NCBI GenBank assembly: GCA_014651175.1
Contig: BMWJ01000002.1
Coordinates: 62,001 to 126,000, forward strand
Direction: 5' to 3'
From: Streptomyces clavifer
GTDB taxonomy: Bacteria; Actinomycetota; Actinomycetes; Streptomycetales; Streptomycetaceae
Length of the DNA: 64,000 bases
A program made the position numbers and the translations under genes. Positions 1-7,877 of this stretch are shown here, piece by piece (the stretch's first letter is position 1; every line of letters starts with the position of its first letter). Below the pieces are notes generated by a model. The model had not been told where the DNA came from. It was given only the letters and a program-made list of their open reading frames with translations, and did no database searches.

Positions 1-294
1 CCGGCACCCGCCACCCTCGAGGGCGCCGAGGTGTCCTGGGAGTTCTCCCGCGAACTGCTCACGACCGGGATGGACGAACCGGCCGGGGTCGGTGACGTCC
101 GGGTACGGCCCTTCGGGTACGACCGCACGGTGCTGGAGTTCCACGCCGTCGAGGGCATCGCCATGGTCCACGTGCGGACGGCGGAGCTGCGCCGCTTCCT
201 GAAGCGGGCCCAGGACCTCGTCCCGGTGGGTGACGAGTACCGCTTCATGGAACTCGACCGCGATCTCACCGAGCTGCTGGACGAGTCCGGCTGA
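1..294 (+). CDS. SsgA-like sporulation/cell division protein, C-terminal part (5' end outside window)
   Basis: The reading frame is open from the first base and ends at TGA 292-294, giving 97 residues of a C-terminal half. The text WEFSRELL, a GDVRVRPFG-like strand, then a helix with RRFLKRAQDLVP and a final acidic stretch MELDRDLTELL match the end of SsgA-like proteins. These actinomycete proteins (about 135-145 aa) help localise septum formation and cell-wall remodelling during sporulation. Which of the SsgA-G paralogues it is cannot be told without the N-terminal half. An internal GTG at 31 is not a convincing start, because the frame continues upstream with family-like sequence. Confidence 0.8.
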   Translation, partial: PAPATLEGAEVSWEFSRELLTTGMDEPAGVGDVRVRPFGYDRTVLEFHAVEGIAMVHVRTAELRRFLKRAQDLVPVGDEYRFMELDRDLTELLDESG

Positions 295-388
295 CGGAAG
301 GGCCGGGAAGCCGACGGGGACGGCGGGACTTCGTTTGCGGGGCGGGGGCGCCCGCCCGAGCCGCCGACCCGCCCTGACCTGTCCGGTG

Positions 389-574
389 GGCACCGCCGCG
401 CCGGAGGCGTTCGAGGGGGCGCTGGTGGTGGCGAGCCACGACCTGCCGTTACCGAGGTCGCCGGGCACCACCCGCCGGTCGCTGCCGGACGCCGACGGGC
501 TCCGTGCCATCGACCCCGTGGAGCTGCCGGAGACCCCCGCGACACCGGTGGAGCGCCGGACCGGGGAGGCGTGA
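389..574 (+). pseudogene. Remnant of an ABC-F type ATPase C-terminus
   Basis: The frame ending at TGA 572-574 encodes FEGALVVASHDLPLPRS followed by a DADGLRAIDPVE segment. This resembles the switch-histidine (SHD) region and the last strands of the second ABC domain of Streptomyces ABC-F proteins. There is no Walker A, signature or Walker B upstream, because the frame before about 380 reads through the SsgA-like gene as unrelated sequence. Several positions look eroded, for example prolines in the helix after SHD. It is probably the scar of a deleted gene. Chance resemblance is possible because the match spans only about 45 residues. Confidence 0.5.
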
Positions 575-670
575 ATTGTCCCGCTCCACACGCCCCCGAC
601 CTGCCCACATGACGGTACGTGATCAGGCAGTGCGAAGGTCGGGCTTGGTGATGCCTTTATCGTCGCCTTA

Positions 671-703
671 ACCTACGGTCACGTAACCTACGAAGCCGTA
701 GGT
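671..703. promoter_or_regulatory. Candidate operator before the acyl-ACP desaturase
   Basis: ACCTACG occurs at 671-677 and again at 686-692. The second copy forms a perfect 7-bp inverted repeat with CGTAGGT at 697-703 around the spacer AAGC. The array ends 25 bases before the GTG start at 729, where a repressor would block transcription or initiation. No regulator gene lies next to it. Confidence 0.55.
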
Positions 704-728
704 AATTCTCCCGTCCCCAGGAGCCACC

Positions 729-1703
729 GTGACGATCACCTCTCCCCACCTCGGCAGTTCGAAGGTGTGGACCGACGCCCAGCTGCTGTACGCGCTGGAG
801 GAGGTGGTGGAGAAGGAACTCAACCGCCATCTCAAGGTCGCCAAGGACTGGATGCCCCACGAGTACGTACCGTTCAGCGACGGCCGGAACTTCTCCGGCG
901 TCTTCGAGGACGGCGAGGCGTGGGAGAGCAGCCAGTCCAAGGTCACCGACATCGGCCGGATCGCGCTCGTCGTGAACCTGCTGACCGAGGACAACCTCCC
1001 CAGCTACCACCACGAGATCGCCTCCCTCTTCGGCCGTGACGGCGCCTGGGGCACCTGGGTGCACCGCTGGACCGCGGAGGAGGGCCGGCACGGCATCGTG
1101 ATGCGCGACTACCTGCTCACCTCGCGCGCCGTGGACCCGGACAAGCTCGAGCAGTTCCGTATGGCGCACATGGCGGAGGGCTTCGAGTCCGACAACCGCC
1201 ACTCCATGCTGCACTCCGTGGCGTACGTCGCCTTCCAGGAGCTGGCCACCCGCGTCTCGCACCGCAACACCGGCCACCAGTCGGGCGACCCGGTCTGCGA
1301 CCGGATGCTGGCCCGGATCGCGACCGACGAGAACCTGCACATGGTCTTCTACCGCAACCTCCTCGGTGCCGCCTTCGAGCTCGCCCCGGACCTCACGATG
1401 CAGTCCGTGCGCGACGTCGTCGTCGACTTCCGGATGCCCGGCCACGGCATGCCCGGCTTCGAGCGGGCCGCCGCGCAGATGGCGATCGGCGAGATCTACA
1501 ACATGCGCATCCACCACGACGACGTGATCCAGCCCGTGCTGCGCTACCTCAAGGTTCTCGACATCGACGGCCTCGGCCCGGAGGGCCTGAAGGCGCAGGA
1601 GGAGATCGGCCTGTACATGAGCGGGCTCGACCGCGAGGCGTCGAAGTTCGACGAGAAGCTGGCCGCCCGCAAGGCCCGCCGGGCGGCCCGCGCCGACGCC
1701 TGA
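729..1703 (+). CDS. Acyl-ACP desaturase (ferritin-like di-iron)
   Basis: This 324-aa soluble desaturase introduces a double bond into acyl carrier protein-bound fatty acids, adjusting membrane fluidity. The complete di-iron ligand set of the plant-type family can be read: Glu87 (LLTEDNL), Glu118 and His121 (EEGRH), Glu171 (AFQELA), and Glu201 and His204 (DENLH). The length is normal for actinobacterial members. The GTG start at 729 is preceded by AGGAG at 719-723. It stands alone on its strand with a palindromic array directly upstream, so it is probably regulated on its own. No ferredoxin or reductase partner is adjacent. Confidence 0.93.
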   Translation: MTITSPHLGSSKVWTDAQLLYALEEVVEKELNRHLKVAKDWMPHEYVPFSDGRNFSGVFEDGEAWESSQSKVTDIGRIALVVNLLTEDNLPSYHHEIASLFGRDGAWGTWVHRWTAEEGRHGIVMRDYLLTSRAVDPDKLEQFRMAHMAEGFESDNRHSMLHSVAYVAFQELATRVSHRNTGHQSGDPVCDRMLARIATDENLHMVFYRNLLGAAFELAPDLTMQSVRDVVVDFRMPGHGMPGFERAAAQMAIGEIYNMRIHHDDVIQPVLRYLKVLDIDGLGPEGLKAQEEIGLYMSGLDREASKFDEKLAARKARRAARADA

Positions 1704-1915
1704 TCCACCGGGGTGGCGGCGCCCGTGCACGACCCGCGCCGCCACGTCCGCGTTTACCGCGGCCTGTCCGGCGGGCACCGGTGCCGGCGAGCAGCGCACG
1801 CAGCAGGCCGCCGGAACCGCAGGCTCGGCTCGGCGTGCGAGGCCGGGCTCCGGCCGCGGGGGTGATTGCGCCCAGGACGGGTGATCTCTCCCCACAGGTT
1901 CGCAGACCGTACTCT

Positions 1916-2821
1916 GTGCCGGTGAAGCCAGTGACGCGTCTTGTTCTCTTCGGTGCGCCGATTGTCATCGCCGCTTCGATCTTGTTCAGCATGGGCGACT
2001 CCGAGCCGCCCGTGCTCGTTCCTCAGCCGGCGGGACCCACCGGGACGGGTTCGGCACGCCCGGAGGCCGCGGTGCAGGCCGACGAGGCCGCCGAGCGGAC
2101 CGACGCCCTGCCGCCCGGGCTCGCCGCTCCGGAGCTGAAGGAGATCGCGTCCCGGCTGGTGTCGAGCGCGGACGCCTCGACGCTGGACTGGCGCAGCCAG
2201 TACGCGGCGATCGAGGACCTCGGGGACGGCAACGGCTACACGGCCGGGATCGTCGGTTTCTGCTCGGGTACGAACGACATGCTGCAGCTCGTCGAGGCCT
2301 ACACCGAGAAGCATCCGGACAATCCGCTCGCCCCGTACCTCCCCGCGCTGCGCACGGTGGACGGCACCGACTCGCACGAGGGCCTGGACCCCGGTTTCAC
2401 CGCCGCGTGGCGGGAGGCCGCCGAGGACCGGGCGTTCCGCACGGCTCAGGACGAGACCCGGGACCGGCTGTACTTCGAGCCCGCGGTGCGGCTGGCCAAG
2501 CTGGACGGTCTGGGCACCCTCGGACAGTTCATCTACTACGACGCGATGGTCCTGCACGGGCCCGGCATAGAGGCCAACGGCTTCTACGGCATCCGCGACG
2601 CCGCGATGGCGTCGGCGGACACGGCGGCGGAGGGCGGCGACGAGACGGCGTACCTCGGCACGTTCCTCGACGAGGGCCGCTCGGCGATCAGGGCGCGCAC
2701 GGTCCAGCGGGACACGACCCGGATCGACACGGCCCAGCGGGTGTTCCTGCGTGACGGCAATCTGGAGCTCAGCACGCCACTGCGGTGGCAGGTGTACGGG
2801 GAGACCTTCCGCATCCCGTGA
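1916..2821 (+). CDS. GH46 chitosanase, secreted or membrane-anchored, with Asp at the usual catalytic Glu
   Basis: This 301-aa protein matches GH46 chitosanases along its length (SLDW-like, GDGNGYTAGI, FCSGTNDML, FIYYDAMVLHGPG, GGDETAYL, LRWQVYG), enzymes that cleave the beta-1,4 bonds of chitosan. A hydrophobic segment at about residues 9-25 serves as signal peptide or anchor, followed by a Pro/Ala-rich linker. The second catalytic acid is present as Asp104 (GDGNGY). At the general-acid position, where Streptomyces N174 chitosanase has Glu22 in SSAEN, this protein reads SSADA, so the residue is Asp86 (GAC at 2171-2173). GTG 1916 is chosen over longer upstream starts because the upstream text is low-complexity and the hydrophobic segment follows at once; GTG 1922 is an alternative. 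Confidence 0.88.
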   Translation: MPVKPVTRLVLFGAPIVIAASILFSMGDSEPPVLVPQPAGPTGTGSARPEAAVQADEAAERTDALPPGLAAPELKEIASRLVSSADASTLDWRSQYAAIEDLGDGNGYTAGIVGFCSGTNDMLQLVEAYTEKHPDNPLAPYLPALRTVDGTDSHEGLDPGFTAAWREAAEDRAFRTAQDETRDRLYFEPAVRLAKLDGLGTLGQFIYYDAMVLHGPGIEANGFYGIRDAAMASADTAAEGGDETAYLGTFLDEGRSAIRARTVQRDTTRIDTAQRVFLRDGNLELSTPLRWQVYGETFRIP

Positions 2822-2829
2822 CCGGGCGG

Positions 2830-2845
2830 CCCGGCGTTCGCCGGG
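2830..2845 (+). terminator. Terminator hairpin after the chitosanase gene
   Basis: CCCGGC at 2830-2835 pairs with GCCGGG at 2840-2845 around GTTC, nine bases after the stop. There is no T-tract, as is usual in Streptomyces. Confidence 0.55.
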
Positions 2846-3009
2846 AACACCCCGTCCGACCGGCGCCGGACGAAGGGCCGGCCCTGGACGGCCGGCGGCC
2901 CCGGACGATCGGACGGACCCGGCCCCGCCGGGACGGCCGCCCGTCCCGGACGGACGGCGGACCCGGACGGACGGCGGACCCCGCCGGACCACCGAGGCCG
3001 GGCTGCTGC

Positions 3010-3261
3010 TCACCCGGCGCGGCGGCCTCTGCGCATCCGGTCGCGCTCCTTCTCGGAGAGGCCGCCCCAGACACCGAAGCGCTCGTCGTGGGCGAGGGCG
3101 TACTCGAGGCAGGCCACCCTGCCCTCGCAGGCGTTGCAGAGCTGCTTGGCCTCGCGGGTGGAACTGCCCGGTGCCGGGAAGAAGAACTCCGGACCGGCCT
3201 GCGCGCACAGGGCTGTCTCCTGCCAGGCGAGCGCGTCGTCGATCATCGTGTTGGTCTGCAT
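3010..3261 (-). CDS. WhiB-like (Wbl) iron-sulfur regulator
   Basis: This 83-aa protein has the four family cysteines at 19, 42, 45 and 51 (C-x22-C-x2-C-x5-C), which hold a 4Fe-4S cluster. The GVWGG turn at 63-67 follows, then a basic tail (KERDRMRRGRR) for DNA contact. Wbl proteins work with the principal sigma factor in development, redox response or antibiotic resistance. ATG 3261 is chosen because the upstream in-frame ATG at 3300 adds 13 residues that overlap the neighbouring hairpin region and do not look conserved. I cannot assign it to a named Wbl paralogue. Confidence 0.9.
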   Translation of the reverse strand: MQTNTMIDDALAWQETALCAQAGPEFFFPAPGSSTREAKQLCNACEGRVACLEYALAHDERFGVWGGLSEKERDRMRRGRRAG

Positions 3262-3311
3262 GCGCCACACGGTGCCCGGTCGCGATAAACAGCTGATCAA
3301 CGATTCATCAA

Positions 3312-3340
3312 CCCGCCCGTCCGCACACCGGACGGGCGGG
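3312..3340 (-). terminator. Strong terminator hairpin downstream of the VOC gene
   Basis: A perfect 12-bp stem pairs 3312-3323 with 3329-3340 around the loop CACAC. It sits 33 bases beyond the stop of the leftward VOC gene and separates that gene from the Wbl gene downstream. Confidence 0.75.
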
Positions 3341-3372
3341 CCGCGTCCGGTCCCGCCCGTCCCCGGTCGAGG

Positions 3373-4170
3373 TCAGCTCTGCGGCATCGGCGCGGGCTTG
3401 ATCACGGCGAAAGCCGCACCCGCCGGATCGGCGAACGTGGCGATCCGGCCGACGTCCGGCACGTCCATGGCGGCCATCGTCACCGTGCCGCCCAGCCGCT
3501 CCACCGTGGCGACCGCGGCGTCGCAGTCGTCGACGGCGAAGTACGGCAGCCAGTGCGGGCCCGCCGCGGCCTGGCTGGGTACGTCGTCGATGGGCACGAG
3601 TCCTCCGAAGGAGGAGTCGGCGCTGTTGTCCCCCGCGGGACGGACCATCGTGTACGAACCGCCCGGGAACGCCATGTCGTCGGTCTGCCAGCCGAAGACC
3701 GTGTGGAAGAACGCGGCAGCCGCCGGGACGTCCGGGGTGTACAGCTCGGACCAGATCAGCGAGCCCGGCTCCATGATCATGCCGAGGCCGGTGTTCGTCC
3801 CCGGCTGCCACACGCCGAAGTACGCCCCGCCGTTGTCCGTGAAGCCGCCCATGCGCCCGTAGTCCAGGACGTCCATCGGCGGGAACGCCGCGGTGCCGCC
3901 CGCCTTCTCCACCGTCCGTGCGGTGGCGTCCGCGTCGGGGGTCTGGAAGTAGACGGACCATGCGGGCGTCCCCTGGTCCTCGGCCACGGCCATCACACCG
4001 GCGACGGTCCGCCCCCGCAGCTGGTACATCCCGTAGCCACCGGTCTCCGGCCCGCCGCGCACCAGCTCCCAGCCGAAGAGGCCCTGGTAGAAGGTCGTGG
4101 CCGCGTCGACGTCGGGGGTGCCGAGGTCGGCCCAGTTGGGGGCGCCGGTGACGAAACTCGGGTCGAGCAT
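3373..4170 (-). CDS. Two-domain VOC family protein (glyoxalase/dioxygenase fold)
   Basis: The 265-aa product contains two tandem vicinal-oxygen-chelate modules, roughly 10-125 and 135-260. Each begins with a W-x-x-L/E...D/PDV-x-A-A-x-F(Y/F) helix and ends with a DPAGA(A/x)F(A/x)V-like strand. VOC proteins bind a metal and act in glyoxal detoxification, ring cleavage or drug binding. The substrate cannot be read from sequence. In the first module the terminal strand reads TDNGGAYFGVWQ. It is transcribed alone, with a hairpin after it, and is a distant paralogue of the 250-aa protein encoded at 55.4 kb. Confidence 0.85.
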   Translation of the reverse strand: MLDPSFVTGAPNWADLGTPDVDAATTFYQGLFGWELVRGGPETGGYGMYQLRGRTVAGVMAVAEDQGTPAWSVYFQTPDADATARTVEKAGGTAAFPPMDVLDYGRMGGFTDNGGAYFGVWQPGTNTGLGMIMEPGSLIWSELYTPDVPAAAAFFHTVFGWQTDDMAFPGGSYTMVRPAGDNSADSSFGGLVPIDDVPSQAAAGPHWLPYFAVDDCDAAVATVERLGGTVTMAAMDVPDVGRIATFADPAGAAFAVIKPAPMPQS

Positions 4171-4481
4171 GGTGTGCTCCTCGGGCGGATCGCGTGTCTC
4201 GCTCGCTCATCGTGCGGGCAATCCCTGACCCTCCGAGTCTGGCACCGGGCACCGGGCACCGCAGCCCGCACGGCCCGCCCGGGTGGCCGTCCCGTGCCCG
4301 GTGGCCCCGGCCGGGACGGGGCCCGGTCCTGTGCGCGCGCCCCGGCGATCCTGCTGCCGGCACCGGGCGGGCGCCCGCCCGGTGAGGGGCGGTTGCGCCG
4401 TACGCCCGTGGCACGATGGGACGCGCCCGGGAGGGCGGCGGGCGGCCGGTGGCGGAGAGGCTGCGGGACAGAAGGACGTAC
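4171..4481. other. Divergent promoter region between VOC and helicase genes
   Basis: About 310 bases of very GC-rich sequence separate the two start codons. A short direct repeat (CACCGGG units, about 4242-4260) is visible. No ORF with plausible coding content lies inside, so it most likely carries both promoters. Confidence 0.5.
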
Positions 4482-6665
4482 ATGACACAGGCAGGGCCCA
4501 CGGGTGCGGACGTGCCCACGGGAAGAGCCGCCCGTGAGCTGCTCGAGGAAGCGGACCGGCTCGTCGGAACGGCCCGTGCGGTGCTGGACGACCACGGCCG
4601 CGCCCTCGACACCGCGCGTGCCGCCCTGGCCCCGCTCCTCGACACGCTGGTGGACCGGGAGCTGGCCGGCATCCCCCTCGCCCGGCTCGGGGACGTCACC
4701 GAGGGCCGGCTGCGGCTCGGAGCGCTGGAGCAGGCCGGTTATCTGACGGTGGGCCGGGTGCACGGCACCGGGCGGTACGAGCTCCGCCAGATCCCCGGTG
4801 TCGGGGCGCAGACGGCGGACCGGGCGCTGGCGGCCGCGCGGCAGATCGCCCATGCGGTCCGGGACACCGTCGCCGTGCGGATGGACGCGGAGTCCACCGA
4901 CGCGGACACGACCGCGCTGGTCATCGCGCTGCACCGGCTGGTCGGGGCAGGCCCCGACGCGCCCCGGGCCGCCACCGCCGCCCGCCGCCTCCTGACCGAG
5001 CTGGAGCCGGGGCTCGCGGCCGCCGCGCCCGCCCGGAGCCGGCTGCGGATGCTGTTCACGGGGCGGGGCGCCCGCGCGGACACGCTGGCCGCCGTCACCT
5101 CCCTGCGGACGGCGGTCGCGGACGCTGCCGCACGCGATCTGCGCCTGCTGTTCGGGCAGGTGTCCGTGGACCTGCTGCGCGGGCCCGCCTCGGAGGCCGA
5201 GGCATGGGTCGACTTCGAGCTGCGTTCCGCCGAGTACTACAGCCTGCTCGCCGAGATGTCCGGCACCGGCCCGGACCGGGACGCCGCCGAGGGGTTCCTG
5301 CCTGCCGGGCTGGCGGACCGGGTACGCGGGCTGCGGCTCGACGACACCCATCTGCGGGTTTCGCTGCGCGGGTACCAGTCCTTCGGTGCGCGCTTCGCGC
5401 TCGCCCAGAAGCGGGTGATCCTCGGGGACGAGATGGGGCTCGGCAAGACCGTGCAGGCCATCGCCGCACTGGCCCACCTCGCCGCACACGGGGAGACCCA
5501 CTTCCTGGTGGTGTGCCCGGCGAGCGTACTGATCAACTGGGGGCGGGAGATCCGTGCCCGCTCCACCCTGCGGGCCGTGCCGGTGCACGGTCCGGAGCGT
5601 GACAACGCCTTCGCCGAGTGGCGGGCGGACGGCGGGGTCGCGGTGACCACCTTCGACTCGCTGGCCACCCTGCCGGACGGGCCTGCCTGCGGGACGCGGC
5701 CCGGCATGGTGGTGGTCGACGAAGCCCACTTCGTGAAGAACCCCGCCACCCGGCGCTCCCGCGCCGTGACGGGCTGGACGCGGCACACCGAGCGGGTCCT
5801 GTTCCTCACCGGCACCCCGATGGAGAACCGAGTGGAGGAATTCCGCAGCCTGGTACGCCAGTTGCGCCCCGAGCTCGCCCCGTCCGTCACACCCACGCAC
5901 GGCGTCGCGGGCTCGCACGCCTTCCGCAGGGCCGTCGCCCCCGCCTACCTGCGGCGCAACCAGGACGACGTGCTGGGTGAGCTCCCCGCGCTCGTCCGGG
6001 CCGACGAGTGGGAGGAGTTCTCCGCCGCCGACCTGGAGGCGTACCACGAGGCGGTGGGCGACGGGCACTTCATGCGGATGCGCCGCGCCGCGTACGCCCG
6101 CCCCGAGACCTCGGCGAAGCTGAACCGGCTGCGCGAGCTGGTGGCGGAGGCCGAGGGGAACGGACTCAAGGTCGTCGTGTTCTCGTACTTCCGTGAGGTG
6201 CTCCGCACCGTCCGGGAGGCCCTGGGCGAGGGCGTGTTCGGCCCGGTGTCCGGGAGCCTGCCGGCCGCGCGCCGGCAGGAGCTGGTCGACGCGTTCGGCG
6301 CGGTGGACGGGCACGCGGTGCTGCTCGGCCAGATCCAGGCCGGCGGTGTCGGGCTCAACATCCAGGCGGCCTCGGTGGTGATCCTGTGCGAGCCGCAGAT
6401 CAAGCCCACGATGGAGCACCAGGCGGTGGCCCGTACGCACCGCATGGGGCAGATACGGACGGTCCAGGTGCACCGGCTGCTCGTGGTGGACAGCGTCGAC
6501 CAGCGGATGCTGGACATCCTGGCGCGCAAGGACCGGCTCTTCGACGCGTACGCCCGGCGCAGCGACGTCGCCGAGGCGACGCCCGACGCCGTCGACGTGT
6601 CGGACGGGGCGCTCGCCCGGCGCATCGTCGAGGAGGAGCAGCGGCGGATGGCTGCCGGGGTCTGA
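4482..6665 (+). CDS. SNF2-family DEAD/DEAH box helicase with N-terminal HhH-like region
   Basis: This 727-aa superfamily 2 ATPase has Walker A GLGKT near residue 320, Walker B DEAH near 411, motif III TGTPMENR near 444, and motif VI ARTHRMGQIRTVQVHRL in the C-terminal lobe, typical of SNF2 translocases that remodel protein-DNA complexes. The N-terminal 250 residues contain a helix-hairpin-helix-like segment (LRQIPGVGAQTADRAL), suggesting binding of structured or damaged DNA. ATG 4482 follows AGAAGGA with good spacing; the longer in-frame start at 4416 has no ribosome site. It ends one base from the convergent laccase gene. Its pathway is unknown. Confidence 0.9.
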   Translation: MTQAGPTGADVPTGRAARELLEEADRLVGTARAVLDDHGRALDTARAALAPLLDTLVDRELAGIPLARLGDVTEGRLRLGALEQAGYLTVGRVHGTGRYELRQIPGVGAQTADRALAAARQIAHAVRDTVAVRMDAESTDADTTALVIALHRLVGAGPDAPRAATAARRLLTELEPGLAAAAPARSRLRMLFTGRGARADTLAAVTSLRTAVADAAARDLRLLFGQVSVDLLRGPASEAEAWVDFELRSAEYYSLLAEMSGTGPDRDAAEGFLPAGLADRVRGLRLDDTHLRVSLRGYQSFGARFALAQKRVILGDEMGLGKTVQAIAALAHLAAHGETHFLVVCPASVLINWGREIRARSTLRAVPVHGPERDNAFAEWRADGGVAVTTFDSLATLPDGPACGTRPGMVVVDEAHFVKNPATRRSRAVTGWTRHTERVLFLTGTPMENRVEEFRSLVRQLRPELAPSVTPTHGVAGSHAFRRAVAPAYLRRNQDDVLGELPALVRADEWEEFSAADLEAYHEAVGDGHFMRMRRAAYARPETSAKLNRLRELVAEAEGNGLKVVVFSYFREVLRTVREALGEGVFGPVSGSLPAARRQELVDAFGAVDGHAVLLGQIQAGGVGLNIQAASVVILCEPQIKPTMEHQAVARTHRMGQIRTVQVHRLLVVDSVDQRMLDILARKDRLFDAYARRSDVAEATPDAVDVSDGALARRIVEEEQRRMAAGV

Positions 6666-6666
6666 C

Positions 6667-7662
6667 TCAGTGCTCGTGGGTCCCGGCCGCACCGGCCGCG
6701 TGGTGCGGCGGGTCGTAGCCGGGGACCGTGCCGTCGGGTTTGGCCACCAGCAGCAGTCCGGCCATGCCCATGTCGGAGTGGCTCTGGACGTGGCAGTGGT
6801 ACATCCAGGCGCCCGCTCCCACGTGTTCACCCGCGATGAACTGGAATCCGAACGAGTCGGCGGGCCCGCAGATCTTCGTGTCGATGACCCGGCTGGGATC
6901 GTCGGGGCCGGTGAGCAGCCCGGTCCTGTTGTCCGCCCAGCGGTGCCCGTGGATGTGGAACGTGTGGTAGTACTCGCCGTGCGTGATCATCACGACTTCC
7001 ACCCGGTCGCCCACCGTGGTCTCGAAGTCGGGACTCTCGTGGGCGGCCTTGTTGTTGATCGTCATGTCGTTGAAGACGATCGTGAGCGTCTTGTCGGGCA
7101 GGACGTCTCCCTTGCGCCGGACGACGAGGGGCCCGTAGAGCCCCTTGCGGATGCCGCCCGTGCCGTGGTCCGTGCCGACGACGTGGTCGTGGTAGTGCCA
7201 GTAACCCGCGCTGCCCGCCTGCCAGGTGCCGTCCTTGCGGCGGCCCGGGGTGTGGGTGCGCCAGGTGTACGTGCGCGTGCCGCCCGGTTCGACGTGGCTC
7301 CGGTTCATCCGGGTGCCGTCGCTGGCGATGTCGTAGTCGACACCGTGGACGTGGAGGCTCGCGTCGACGTCCGTGGTGTTCTCGAACTCGATGTGCAGGG
7401 TGTCGCCCTCGGTGATCTCGATGAGCGGTCCGGGGATCGACGCCTTGCCCTTCTCGAATCCGTAACCCATCTGACCGCCCGCCAGTTTCTCCGCGTACAG
7501 CTTGAGGTGTTTGACCGCGCCTCCCGCCGGAGCGGTCTTCGCCGGGTTCTCCGCGGACGTCGCCTGGACCGCGCCGAGTGACATCGATGTCACCCCGGTC
7601 GCCGCCGCCACACCGCCACCCACCAGCATCCGCCGGTTGAAGGTCCTTCGGTCCATGTCCAA
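6667..7662 (-). CDS. Two-domain laccase (small laccase, multicopper oxidase), Tat-exported
   Basis: The 331-aa protein has the four copper-binding motifs of Streptomyces small laccase: [22 protein letters not shown] and [12 protein letters not shown], the last giving the type 1 Cys-His-Met and trinuclear ligands. It starts with a twin-arginine signal ([14 protein letters not shown] then an Ala-rich stretch), so it folds with copper before export. Small laccases are trimers that oxidise phenols and reduce oxygen to water, and in Streptomyces they respond to copper. The tail is His-rich ([12 protein letters not shown]). ATG at 7656 (M3) is an equally good start. The divergent neighbour encodes a secreted sugar oxidase with a cupredoxin partner. 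Confidence 0.94.
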   Translation of the reverse strand: MDMDRRTFNRRMLVGGGVAAATGVTSMSLGAVQATSAENPAKTAPAGGAVKHLKLYAEKLAGGQMGYGFEKGKASIPGPLIEITEGDTLHIEFENTTDVDASLHVHGVDYDIASDGTRMNRSHVEPGGTRTYTWRTHTPGRRKDGTWQAGSAGYWHYHDHVVGTDHGTGGIRKGLYGPLVVRRKGDVLPDKTLTIVFNDMTINNKAAHESPDFETTVGDRVEVVMITHGEYYHTFHIHGHRWADNRTGLLTGPDDPSRVIDTKICGPADSFGFQFIAGEHVGAGAWMYHCHVQSHSDMGMAGLLLVAKPDGTVPGYDPPHHAAGAAGTHEH

Positions 7663-7838
7663 CTCCCCACTGTGCTACGGAAACTGACGGGCCTCTCCCT
7701 TGGGACGGCCACACCGTAGCCGGGGAACCTTGGTTTATCCACACTAAGGACAAAGTTCGTCTGATTGCTGCGTTACCTATTGGCGAGTCGCGAAAAGAGG
7801 TCTAGCTTCATGCGCTGTTGCAGTGACCACGGAGATGC

Positions 7839-7862
7839 AGTGACCAGAGAAGTGACCAGAGA
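7839..7862 (+). repeat. 12-bp tandem duplication in the leader of the ThuA gene
   Basis: AGTGACCAGAGA occurs twice back to back at 7839-7850 and 7851-7862. The core GTGACCA also occurs at 7823-7829 and 7870-7876. The second copy runs into the ribosome-binding site GAGGGGTG, so the array is in the untranslated leader. Confidence 0.6.
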
Positions 7863-7877
7863 GGGGTGGGTGACCAC

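Larger units (their letters stand above)
295..728. other. Intergenic stretch before the desaturase gene
   Basis: The first part holds the ABC-F-like remnant. The last 130 bases are less GC-rich and carry repeated ACCTACG motifs just before the desaturase. No other gene is supported here. Confidence 0.6.

Noticed and set aside
2940-2990. Repeated CGGACGGACGGCGGACC units before the WhiB-like gene
   Set aside because: Only two or three imperfect copies in GC-rich intergenic sequence; likely low-complexity rather than a regulatory array.
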